Under the pieces are notes generated by a model. It searched no databases. It was not told the origin of the DNA and worked only from the letters and a program-made list of their open reading frames with translations. Positions 7,319 to 14,280 of a stretch of DNA of 29,165 bases are shown here, piece after piece (position 1 is the first letter of the stretch; each line of letters begins with the position of its first letter). The translations under genes and the position numbers were made by a program. Source of the stretch: an uncultured Oscillospiraceae bacterium (GTDB lineage: Bacteria > Bacillota > Clostridia > Oscillospirales > Ruminococcaceae); contig CANNTZ010000027.1 of the NCBI GenBank assembly GCA_947522735.1, positions 1 through 29,165 of the forward strand, given 5' to 3'.

Positions 7319-8629
7319 ATGGATATACAAAGGAAGCTGGAGATATTGGGCGACGCCGCGAAGTACGACGTGTCCTGCGCGTCGAGCGGCGTGAACAAGC
7401 GCGGCGGACAGAAGGGCGGCATGGGCAACTCAATCTCCTGCGGCATCTGCCACAGTTGGACGGAGGACGGACGCTGCATCTCGCTGCTAAAGGTGCTGAT
7501 GAGCAACGCCTGCTGCTACGACTGCGCCTATTGCGTCAACCGGCGAAGCAACGACGTTCCGCGCGCGAGCTTTACGCCGGAGGAGCTGTCGTCGCTTGCG
7601 ATGGAGTTTTATCGCCGCAACTATATCGAGGGCGTTTTTCTCAGCTCCGCCGTTGCAGGATCCCCGGATAGAACGATGGAGCTGTTCGTCAGGACGCTGG
7701 AGCTGCTGCGCTTCAAATATTATTTTCACGGCTATATCCACACCAAAATAATCCCGGGCGCAAGCGAGGAGCTGGTGGATCGCGCAGGGCTGCTCTCGGA
7801 CAGGGTGAGCGTCAACGCAGAGTTTGCAACACGGCGCTCGTTGAGGCTGCTTGCGGACGACAAGGATCACAACGGCATCCTGCGGCCAATGGAGCACGTC
7901 AGCCTTGTCAGGCGGGAAAACGCCGAGGATATCGCGCGCTTCCGCCATGCGAAGCGGTTTGCGCCCGCAGGACAGAGCACCCAGATGATTGTCGGCGCGA
8001 CGCCGGAGCGGGATCTGACGCTGCTCAGGCTCGCGGGCGCGCTCTATTCGCGCTATGAGCTCAAGCGCGTCTATTATTCCGCATATATCCCGGTCGTCAC
8101 CAATCCGCTGCTTCCGGCCCTCACGAGCCTGCCGCCGCTCAAGCGCGAGCACCGGCTCTATCAGGCGGACTGGCTGATGCGCTTCTACGGCTTCTCGGTG
8201 GACGAGATCGTAGACGAGTCGCGGCCAAACCTCGACCTGATGGTGGATCCCAAGATAAGCTATGCGCTGCGGCATCCGGAGCTGTTTCCGGTCGAGATCA
8301 ACGCCGCCGGTATGGAGCTGCTGCTGCGGGTTCCGGGCATCGGCGTCAAGTCGGCGCAGCGCATCGTCGCGGCGCGCCGCTACGGCAGGCTCGACGAGGA
8401 GGGCGTCAAAAAGACCGGCGCCGTCATGAAGCGCGCACGCTATTTCATCACGATAAACGGTAAATTTCGCGGAAGCTGCCTGCCGGACGATCCGGCGCTC
8501 TACGACGTGCTCAGCGACGAGGGCCCGGACTATCAGCTCTCGCTGTTTGCGCCGCAGCGTGAGCAGACGCCGGTCCCGTCGGAGCCGGACGGACAGCTCC
8601 TGCTCGAGCCGGCGCGCCGCGCGATATGA
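7319..8629 (+). CDS. Putative DNA modification/repair radical SAM protein (UDG-linked family)
   Basis: A radical SAM enzyme of the family named rSAM_link_UDG (TIGR03916), thought to act on DNA because of its partners; the reaction is unknown. The 436-residue protein has the cluster motif CX3CX2C at C65, C69 and C72 (in NACCYDCAYCVNRRS). Four more cysteines come before it, C20, C41, C44 and C53 (SISCGICHSW..DGRC), which could bind a second metal centre. The barrel follows (YIEGVFLSSAV, GYIHTKIIPG, VSVNAEF). At about 334-354 lies a helix-hairpin-helix, RVPGIGVKSAQRIVAARR, of the kind that grips DNA backbones. The ATG has a modest GGCGGGGA site. The next gene is the matching DUF4130 partner, as expected for this family. 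A strong promoter with LexA-like boxes precedes it, arguing for DNA-damage induction. Family call is secure, function inferred. Confidence 0.92.
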   Translation: MDIQRKLEILGDAAKYDVSCASSGVNKRGGQKGGMGNSISCGICHSWTEDGRCISLLKVLMSNACCYDCAYCVNRRSNDVPRASFTPEELSSLAMEFYRRNYIEGVFLSSAVAGSPDRTMELFVRTLELLRFKYYFHGYIHTKIIPGASEELVDRAGLLSDRVSVNAEFATRRSLRLLADDKDHNGILRPMEHVSLVRRENAEDIARFRHAKRFAPAGQSTQMIVGATPERDLTLLRLAGALYSRYELKRVYYSAYIPVVTNPLLPALTSLPPLKREHRLYQADWLMRFYGFSVDEIVDESRPNLDLMVDPKISYALRHPELFPVEINAAGMELLLRVPGIGVKSAQRIVAARRYGRLDEEGVKKTGAVMKRARYFITINGKFRGSCLPDDPALYDVLSDEGPDYQLSLFAPQREQTPVPSEPDGQLLLEPARRAI

Positions 8630-8973
8630 CTGCCTGCTTTTGTGCGCAGGTTTCCTTTGGGAAGGTCTGTTTTAGACGTGCAAAGGGGCGCTCCGCTCTC
8701 TCTGCGCATTTGCCGGAGGCGTGCGATGGGCCGAGCATACGGGAGGCCGGAGCAGAACCGGACACCATCGGAGCGGAGCCGGGATTGGACATGGTGCCTT
8801 TCAACGGCTGCTTCTGGGCGCTTTTTAAATGATTATAACCGGAAAAACGCGCGAAAGACAGCCGCTGAGGGCAAACCCTGAAATATTCGCAATTTTTCGG
8901 CGGACAGACGGGCGTTTGGGAGTGTGCTGCTCCGGAGAAGCATATCGCGGCTGTCCGCGCAGGAGGTATCGTC
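8630..8973 (+). other. 344-base gap between the radical SAM gene and its DUF4130 partner
   Basis: No convincing gene. A 68-codon frame starting in an ATGA overlap with the upstream stop has no recognisable sequence and is not annotated. Near the end, GCGGACAG (8900-8907) pairs with CTGTCCGC (8951-8958) around an inner near-palindrome GCTGCTCCGGAGAAGC; the outer arm ends 2 bases before the AGGAGGT ribosome site of the next gene, so a structured leader is possible. A T-rich stretch at 8821-8825 follows no clear stem. Cotranscription across the gap is plausible, since no good promoter was found. Confidence 0.45.
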
Positions 8974-9714
8974 ATGACTTTTGCATACGACGGGAGCTGG
9001 GACGGCTATCTTACAGCCGTTTTCGACGGCTTTTACTCGCGACGGCGCGAGGTTGCCATCGTTCGTGAAAGCGAGCTTGGCGTCACGCTTTTCGATGTGA
9101 CGCACGTAGCTACGGACGAGGAGAAAAGCCTGCGCGTTTATAACGCCATCGAGTCAAAGCTTACCGGCAACACGACGGACGCCGTCTATCGCGCGTGGCT
9201 TTCGCGCCTGCCGGATATCGACAGTGACATCTTCCGCCTTCTCAAATTTGCCTTTGCCGAGGGCCGTGACGTGACGTGCATGGTGCAGCACCCGCTTGTC
9301 AAGCGGATAGTCGCGGCGGCACAGGCTGTCGGAACGCAGGCGCACCGCTTCATGGGGATCCTGCGCTTCAAGAAGCTCGGCGGGCTGTATGTCGCTGATA
9401 TCGAACCGGATTACGACCTCCTCCCGCTGCTTGCAGGCCATTTTGCCGACCGCTTTCGCGCGCAGAGCTTCGCCATACGCGACCTTGCCCACATGCGGAT
9501 GCTGCTCCACGAGGGCGGAGAAAGGCCGCGCATGGCACTTGTGGACATCGAGGACGCAGAGCCGCTTGAAGAACGCGACGATTTCGAGCGGCTCTGGACC
9601 TGCTATTATAGGAGCATGACCATCAGGGAGCGCATAAATCCGGACTATAAGCTGCGCCAGCAATTTATGCCCAGAAAATTCTGGAGCCACATCACCGAGC
9701 TTTCGCAGGAGTGA
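8974..9714 (+). CDS. DUF4130 probable DNA metabolism protein, radical SAM partner
   Basis: Member of the DUF4130 family (TIGR03915), which is always found with the UDG-linked radical SAM protein, either as a separate gene or fused to a uracil-DNA glycosylase-type domain. Visible family features in the 246 residues: YDGSWDGYLTAVFDGFY at the start, the RVYNAIESKLTGNTTDAVYR block, LPDIDSDIFRLLKFAF, VGTQAHRFMGILRF and, near the end, the block YYRSMTIRERINPDYKLRQQFMP split by short gaps in the family, then PRKFWSHITE. No glycosylase domain is attached here and none is in the window, so this is the short form. An excellent AGGAGGT site lies 6 bases before the ATG. The biochemical role is unknown; a part in recognising or processing damaged bases is inferred only from the family's associations. 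Confidence 0.9.
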   Translation: MTFAYDGSWDGYLTAVFDGFYSRRREVAIVRESELGVTLFDVTHVATDEEKSLRVYNAIESKLTGNTTDAVYRAWLSRLPDIDSDIFRLLKFAFAEGRDVTCMVQHPLVKRIVAAAQAVGTQAHRFMGILRFKKLGGLYVADIEPDYDLLPLLAGHFADRFRAQSFAIRDLAHMRMLLHEGGERPRMALVDIEDAEPLEERDDFERLWTCYYRSMTIRERINPDYKLRQQFMPRKFWSHITELSQE

Positions 9715-9727
9715 GCGCACATGAAAA

Positions 9728-9761
9728 TTCCCCCGCGATATGGCAGCATATCGCGGGGGAA
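9728..9761. terminator. Bidirectional terminator between DUF4130 and ECF genes
   Basis: A perfect 15-bp stem (9728-9742 with 9747-9761) and 4-base loop GCAG. On the minus strand TTTT follows 1-2 bases later, so it serves best the ECF gene; on the plus strand it comes 13 bases after the DUF4130 stop. Confidence 0.85.
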
Positions 9762-9775
9762 AGAGCAATTTCCGT

Positions 9776-10381
9776 TTATTTTACGTTGATCTTCTTGAAA
9801 ACACCGGCCTTTGTCAGCGCGATGCGCAGCGGGATGACGAGGATAACGGAGGCGACGACGGCGGTGACGACGTTGATGCCGGAGGTTATCATCTTTGTGG
9901 AGCAGGCGGCCAGTGCGGCGCCAAAGCTGCTGCCGGAGAGCATGAGCACGATGATGCTCTTGCTGATGTGCAGCACGAAATAGGTGAGCGCACCGGCGGC
10001 GGCGCCGATGATGTTAAAGGCGAGGTTCTCTCCTTTTCGTCCGCCAAGGTGGGAGACAATGCCGCAGACGAAGCCCATCATGAAGAAAAATACGAGGGTG
10101 AACGGCGCGGAGGCCACATAGGCGGGATTGAGCAGGTCAAAGAACATCGAGCCGATACCGGCGGCAAGACCTCCGCGCAGGCCGCCGAACAGCAGCCCTG
10201 CAAGCAGGCAGAAGATGTTGCCAACCTTGATATTGGTCAGTCCGGCGGGCGTCGGGATTTCGATGCGCAGGAAGTAGGTCGTCACAAAGCACACGGCGGC
10301 CATCAGTCCGACCACTACAACATCGTAAAGGCCGAATTTGGCGGGGCTTTTTTCGCTGACCTGGTTGTTTTGATTACTCAT
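9776..10381 (-). CDS. ECF transporter S component (substrate unknown)
   Basis: Substrate-binding membrane subunit of an energy-coupling factor importer for a vitamin or similar micronutrient. The 201-residue protein has about six hydrophobic segments; the first (YDVVVVGLMAAVCFVTTYFL) has the small-residue face used to dock to EcfT, and NIKVGNIFCLLAGLLFGGLR with GGLAAGIGSMFFDLL is the typical core of the ECF_trnsprt family. The start at 10381 follows GGAGGT by 8 bases; upstream in-frame ATG codons have no ribosome site. There is no EcfT or EcfA gene nearby, so it presumably shares a common energising module. No riboswitch was recognised in its leader, so the vitamin cannot be named. Confidence 0.87.
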   Translation of the reverse strand: MSNQNNQVSEKSPAKFGLYDVVVVGLMAAVCFVTTYFLRIEIPTPAGLTNIKVGNIFCLLAGLLFGGLRGGLAAGIGSMFFDLLNPAYVASAPFTLVFFFMMGFVCGIVSHLGGRKGENLAFNIIGAAAGALTYFVLHISKSIIVLMLSGSSFGAALAACSTKMITSGINVVTAVVASVILVIPLRIALTKAGVFKKINVK

Positions 10382-10433
10382 TGCAAATACCTCCAATAAT
10401 ATGGGATGCGGGAGCTTTGCTCTACAATTATAT

Positions 10434-10461
10434 AGTATATACGCTTCCCGCCAAAAATCAA
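10434..10461 (-). promoter_or_regulatory. Probable promoter of the ECF S-component gene
   Basis: On the minus strand TTGATT (10461-10456), 16-base spacer, TATACT (10439-10434), followed by more TATA-like sequence; the start codon is 53 bases on. Confidence 0.5.
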
Positions 10462-10706
10462 ATTTGCGCCACAGGGCTGCTCTGAGACGTTGAATTGTGG
10501 ATGATGCACACGATATCTGCACGAATCATGTTGATATTAATATTATATGACGGCAAATGTGCCGCTTTTACGTTAAAAAAACAGCCGAGATAACAAAATG
10601 CCTAACTGAAAGCTGTTAACTCCCCCTTTGAAATGTTAAAAAGGTAGAAATTCAAAAAAATGGCCGTTACGGAGCTGTTTTCGGGGACGAGACGTACAAA
10701 AAACAC

Positions 10707-10735
10707 TTGCAAAAATTGTCATAATGCTTTAAAAT
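10707..10735 (+). promoter_or_regulatory. Promoter of pgk
   Basis: TTGCAA (10707-10712), 17-base spacer, TAAAAT (10730-10735), leaving a leader of about 50 bases. Confidence 0.75.
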
Positions 10736-10791
10736 AAGTAGTTGGAAGTTTGATTTGAAAATAAAGTCCGAAGCTTGAAAGGAAGACTGGA

Positions 10792-11982
10792 ATGAACTAT
10801 CTCAACAAAAAGAGCATCGAGGATATCGATGTATCCGGCAAGAAGGTGCTTGTGCGCTGCGACTTCAACGTCCCTCTCAAGGACGGCGTCATCACCGACG
10901 ACAAGCGTATCCGCGAATCCCTCAAAACAATAAACTATCTGCGTGAGCATGGCGCGAAGCTGATCCTTTGCTCCCATCTCGGACGTCCGAAGGGCGAGTT
11001 TGCGCCGGAGTTTTCGATGGCTCCCGTCGCCAGGCGCCTCTCCGAGCTGCTTGGCGTCGAGGTCAAGCTCGCTTCCGACGTAGTCGGCGAGAGCGCGCAT
11101 AAGCTTGCCTCCGAGCTTAAAGCGGGCGAGGTTTTGCTGCTTGAGAACGTCCGCTTTGAAAAGGGCGAGACCAAAAACGACCCAGAGCTCTCAAAAAAGT
11201 TTGCCTCCCTCGCGGATATATACGTCAACGACGCGTTCGGGACCGCTCACCGTGCCCATTCCTCCACCGCCGGCGTCGCAGATTATCTCCCGGCAGTCTG
11301 CGGCTACCTCATCCAGAAGGAGATCAGAATCATGGGCGGCGCGCTCGAGAACCCGAAGCGCCCGTTCGTCGCCATCCTCGGCGGCGCGAAGGTCTCCGAT
11401 AAGATCGGCGTCATCAACAACCTGCTTGAGAAGGTCGATACCCTCATCATCGGCGGCGGCATGGCCTATACCTTCCTCCGCGCCAAGGGCTATGACATCG
11501 GTAAATCCCTGTGCGAGACCGACAAGCTTGACCTTGCCAACGATATGATGGCGAAGGCGCAGGACAAGGGCGTAAAGTTCCTAATCCCGATCGACAACGT
11601 CGTCGGCAGAGAGTACAGCGAGAACACAGAGTTCATGATCATCGATTCCGACGTGATCCCCGACGAGTGGATGGGTCTCGATATCGGCCCCAAGACCAGC
11701 GAGCTGTTCGCAGAAGCCATCAAGGGAGCGGGCACCGTCGTATGGAACGGCCCCATGGGCGTCTCCGAGTGGAAGAACTTTGCAAACGGCACCATCGCCG
11801 TGGCAAAGGCTGTCGCCGAGAGCGGCGCCATCTCCATCATCGGCGGCGGCGATTCCGCGGCGGCCGTCGAGAAGCTTGGCTTTGCCGACAAGATGACCCA
11901 CATCTCCACCGGCGGCGGCGCTTCTCTCGAATTTCTCGAGGGTCTTGTCCTGCCCGGCATTGCCTGTCTCAACGATAAGTAA
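10792..11982 (+). CDS. pgk: Phosphoglycerate kinase
   Basis: Cytosolic glycolytic enzyme that converts 1,3-bisphosphoglycerate and ADP into 3-phosphoglycerate and ATP. The 396-residue product is full length and has both lobes. The substrate-side motifs are VLVRCDFNVPLKDG, LCSHLGRPKG and YVNDAFGTAHRAHSS. The nucleotide-side motifs are AILGGAKVSDKIGV, TVVWNGPMGVSEW and IIGGGDSAAAVEKLG, and the C-terminus has STGGGASLEFLEG. AAAGGAAG precedes the ATG. It is a single-gene unit here, not joined to gap or tpiA as in many Firmicutes. It has its own promoter and ends at a strong hairpin. Confidence 0.98.
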   Translation: MNYLNKKSIEDIDVSGKKVLVRCDFNVPLKDGVITDDKRIRESLKTINYLREHGAKLILCSHLGRPKGEFAPEFSMAPVARRLSELLGVEVKLASDVVGESAHKLASELKAGEVLLLENVRFEKGETKNDPELSKKFASLADIYVNDAFGTAHRAHSSTAGVADYLPAVCGYLIQKEIRIMGGALENPKRPFVAILGGAKVSDKIGVINNLLEKVDTLIIGGGMAYTFLRAKGYDIGKSLCETDKLDLANDMMAKAQDKGVKFLIPIDNVVGREYSENTEFMIIDSDVIPDEWMGLDIGPKTSELFAEAIKGAGTVVWNGPMGVSEWKNFANGTIAVAKAVAESGAISIIGGGDSAAAVEKLGFADKMTHISTGGGASLEFLEGLVLPGIACLNDK

Positions 11983-11997
11983 TATTGACCTGTATGA

Positions 11998-12036
11998 AAA
12001 CGCTCCCGTCTGCCATTTCGGTAGGCGGGAGCGTTT
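11998..12036. terminator. Bidirectional terminator between pgk and the GH42 gene
   Basis: A 17-bp stem with two G-T pairs (11998-12014 with 12020-12036) and loop ATTTC. The minus strand continues as TTTTCAT after the stem, the plus strand as TTTCAT, so it can stop both convergent genes. Confidence 0.85.
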
Positions 12037-12068
12037 CATATCTGCAAAAAAGGGCGGCGCAGCGCTTA

Positions 12069-14078
12069 TCATTCGCCTGTGGCTTCCAGAACCCGAAAAT
12101 CGTAGGGCGCAAGCTCAATGGTGCCGGAGAGCGTCTCGCCGGTGATGAGGTCGCGGTAGCAGCCGTCCAAACGGACGCAGCCGCTGCTGTGCTCCACCTC
12201 TGCGAGCACAAGCCCGTTTCGTTTGCCGCTGCGCTCCACCACGATCACGTTGCTGTCCGAGAGGGTGCCCGCGCGGATATCGGCCTTATCAAAGGCATAT
12301 TTCAGAATCATCCGCAGCGCCGCCGCGTCGGGGGAGGTGCCAAGCAGCAGCACGCCGCCGCGTCCCGCCGGGCAGAACGCCGCCGCCGCACGGGAATCGA
12401 GCGGGCTTGGTTCGTCGGCGCTGCGATATGCTCCGAGCTGCTCCATGCCTTCGGAGAGTGTGAACGCGTCGGTCCAAAGCGCCGTGTCGCAGAGATACGG
12501 CTCGTCGCCAACATCCCACTCGACGGAGGCGGGAATGGCCGATGCGGGCAGGCCAAAATCGTTATAGACGCCGGTGAGACGCTCGATGAGACCGAACGGC
12601 GAGTCGGGATATTTTGCAAGCTCCGCGTTGCGGATATCGGTCAGCGGACCGGCTATCCAGATTCCGCCCGCAAGTATCCAAGCCTCGAGACGTTCGGCGA
12701 AATCGCCCTCCTCAAGCGTCAGCAGATATGGCGAATACAGCACCCTTACGCCGTCGAGCGGCATCTTCGGCTCCATTAGCGCCGGGAGCATACCGGTGCC
12801 GAAAAGGCTGCGATAATTTTGAAGCAGCGCGCCGGAATAGCTGAAGCCGTTGACGAGCGGAGATGCGCCAAACATCCGTCCGGCCTTGCAGGAGACGCTC
12901 ATCGCGAAATCGGTGCGCCCGGCGCGCGTCCCGCTGAGAAAATCTCCGGCCTTTTCAAGGATGGCGGAGACCTCCTTTATCTCGTTGAAGTTGTAAACGG
13001 GGCGCCCCTGCGTGGACAGCACCGAGCCGTGCATCAGCTCATGGCCGGAGGGATGGGCGCGCCACAGCCAGTAGCAGTTGGCCTCGCCGCCAAACGCGAA
13101 GGGCAACAGCGAGTTTATGCGGCAAAAGCCGAGCGGGTAGCGGTTTGTGGGGGCTGATGCACCGCCGTTGTAGCTTGTGGAGGTCTCGGTGTTCCAGAAC
13201 GGCGTCTCGGGCTTGAGGTTCTGGCAGTAGTTGAACCAGAAGGCGGAGCGCCAGAGGTCGTCGAGGCTGTTGTAGTGGTTGAACTGGACGACGTCGAGCG
13301 GAGCGACGGTGGTGGGGTAGTCCTGATTGAATATGGGCATCATGTCGGTGCCGATGGGCGCAAGGACGCCGCAACGGCGCAGCGTATCCGCCTGAAGATG
13401 TAGAAATTCCGCATGGGAATCGGAACAGAAATCGGCGTATTCTGCGATGAGCGAGGGGTTCGACCAGGTGCGCTTGTCCGGGTGCGGCACGTCCTCGAAG
13501 CTCTCGTAATTCTGGCTCCACATGGATAGGCTCCACGCGCGGTTCAGCTCCTCGACGGTGCCGAAGCGGCGGCGCAGACGCATGTGGAATTTCCTCATGC
13601 ACTCCGGGCAGGAGCAGCCGCGGTCGTGTGTCGCAATCTCGTTGTCGAGCTGCCAGCCTATGACGTTGGGGTCAGCGGCAAATTCGCGTGCCAGCCGTTC
13701 GACGATGCGCATAGAGTAGTCGCGATAGACGCGGGAGTTGGAGCAGCAGTGGCGGCGCGCACCGTGCTGTCTGCGCCGTCCGCTCTCGTCGATCTCAAGC
13801 GTCTCTGGATATTTGCGGGTCAACCAGTCCGGAGGGGTGGCGGTCGGGGTGCACAGGATGACGGAAATCCCGTTTTCGCCGAGGGTATCGACTATACGGT
13901 GCAGCCATTCAAGGTCGTATTCGCCGTCGTGCGGCTCCAGCAGGCTCCACGAGAACTCGCCGATACGCATCACGTTGAAGCCGCCCCTTTTCATATATTC
14001 GATGTCCTGCGCCAGTGTCGGAAGGTCGCGGCCGTATATTTCGGGATAGATAGCCGCGCCGAGATACATCCTGCTCAT
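12069..14078 (-). CDS. GH42 beta-galactosidase
   Basis: Retaining glycoside hydrolase of family 42, removing terminal beta-galactose from oligosaccharides. The 669-residue protein has the three family parts: a TIM barrel (from YLGAAIYPEIYGRD, with GGFNVMRIGEFSWSLLEPH), a trimerisation domain, and a C-terminal beta domain. The acid/base glutamate is E147 in GWQLDNE and the nucleophile is probably E298 in PFWNTET. C111 or C112 with C155, C157 and C160 (CSCPEC) match the structural zinc site known in GH42 enzymes. The ATG has AGCAGG 6 bases upstream. No signal peptide, so it is cytoplasmic and needs imported oligosaccharide, perhaps by an importer powered by the MsmK-type ATPase. The tandem AT palindromes overlapping its promoter suggest repressor control. 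Specificity within GH42 (galactoside versus arabinopyranoside) is not certain. Confidence 0.94.
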   Translation of the reverse strand: MSRMYLGAAIYPEIYGRDLPTLAQDIEYMKRGGFNVMRIGEFSWSLLEPHDGEYDLEWLHRIVDTLGENGISVILCTPTATPPDWLTRKYPETLEIDESGRRRQHGARRHCCSNSRVYRDYSMRIVERLAREFAADPNVIGWQLDNEIATHDRGCSCPECMRKFHMRLRRRFGTVEELNRAWSLSMWSQNYESFEDVPHPDKRTWSNPSLIAEYADFCSDSHAEFLHLQADTLRRCGVLAPIGTDMMPIFNQDYPTTVAPLDVVQFNHYNSLDDLWRSAFWFNYCQNLKPETPFWNTETSTSYNGGASAPTNRYPLGFCRINSLLPFAFGGEANCYWLWRAHPSGHELMHGSVLSTQGRPVYNFNEIKEVSAILEKAGDFLSGTRAGRTDFAMSVSCKAGRMFGASPLVNGFSYSGALLQNYRSLFGTGMLPALMEPKMPLDGVRVLYSPYLLTLEEGDFAERLEAWILAGGIWIAGPLTDIRNAELAKYPDSPFGLIERLTGVYNDFGLPASAIPASVEWDVGDEPYLCDTALWTDAFTLSEGMEQLGAYRSADEPSPLDSRAAAAFCPAGRGGVLLLGTSPDAAALRMILKYAFDKADIRAGTLSDSNVIVVERSGKRNGLVLAEVEHSSGCVRLDGCYRDLITGETLSGTIELAPYDFRVLEATGE

Positions 14079-14100
14079 ATCATGCCTGCTTTCTAATATA

Positions 14101-14134
14101 TTTATTAATAAAATATTAATATATTATTCAATAA
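14101..14134. repeat. Three tandem AT-rich palindromes upstream of the GH42 gene
   Basis: TTTATTAATAAA (14101-14112) and ATATTAATAT (14113-14122) are exact palindromes, followed by TTATTCAATAA (14124-14134), a palindrome around one base. They overlap the proposed -10 of the GH42 promoter, so they may be operator sites. AT-rich DNA makes chance palindromes more common. Confidence 0.5.
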
Positions 14135-14147
14135 ACGCTGTGTGCAA
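14118..14147 (-). promoter_or_regulatory. Possible promoter of the GH42 gene
   Basis: On the minus strand TTGCAC (14147-14142), 18-base spacer and TATATT (14123-14118). Other AT-rich -10 choices exist nearby. Confidence 0.4.
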
Positions 14148-14161
14148 TCCCGCTCGGTCAT

Positions 14162-14170
14162 TGCTATAAT
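14162..14170 (+). promoter_or_regulatory. Extended -10 promoter of the MATE gene
   Basis: TGCTATAAT, that is TG, one base, then a perfect TATAAT (14165-14170). The -35 region is poor. It lies about 110 bases before the start codon. Confidence 0.55.
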
Positions 14171-14280
14171 AGACAAAGTGTGGCTTGTGATTCGAATTAT
14201 AGCATAGTGCGAGAATCAATTCAATAGTAAAAACGAAAAAGATTATTACAGAAACGCACATTTCGAAGGGGCGAAGCAGG

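Larger units (their letters stand above)
10382..10791. other. 410-base divergent intergenic region, ECF gene to pgk
   Basis: Holds the two divergent promoters annotated separately. The central 240 bases, about 10462-10700, are AT-rich and show only small inverted repeats (CGGCA-AATG-TGCCG at 10551-10564). No gene, riboswitch or known RNA was recognised. Confidence 0.5.

Noticed and set aside
5743..7671. A 642-codon plus-strand open frame
   Set aside because: It runs antisense through AraC and the Sel1 remnant and into the radical SAM gene. Its translation is rich in Arg and Ala with no family features; it is a shadow in GC-rich DNA.
8626..8832. A 68-codon frame in an ATGA overlap with the radical SAM stop
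   Set aside because: Overlap is suggestive, but there is no ribosome site, no sequence pattern typical of a protein and poor codon use.
10382..10791. Possible riboswitch in the leaders of the ECF gene or pgk
   Set aside because: No known riboswitch core was recognised by eye, and the leaders implied by the promoters (about 40-50 bases) are too short for most classes.
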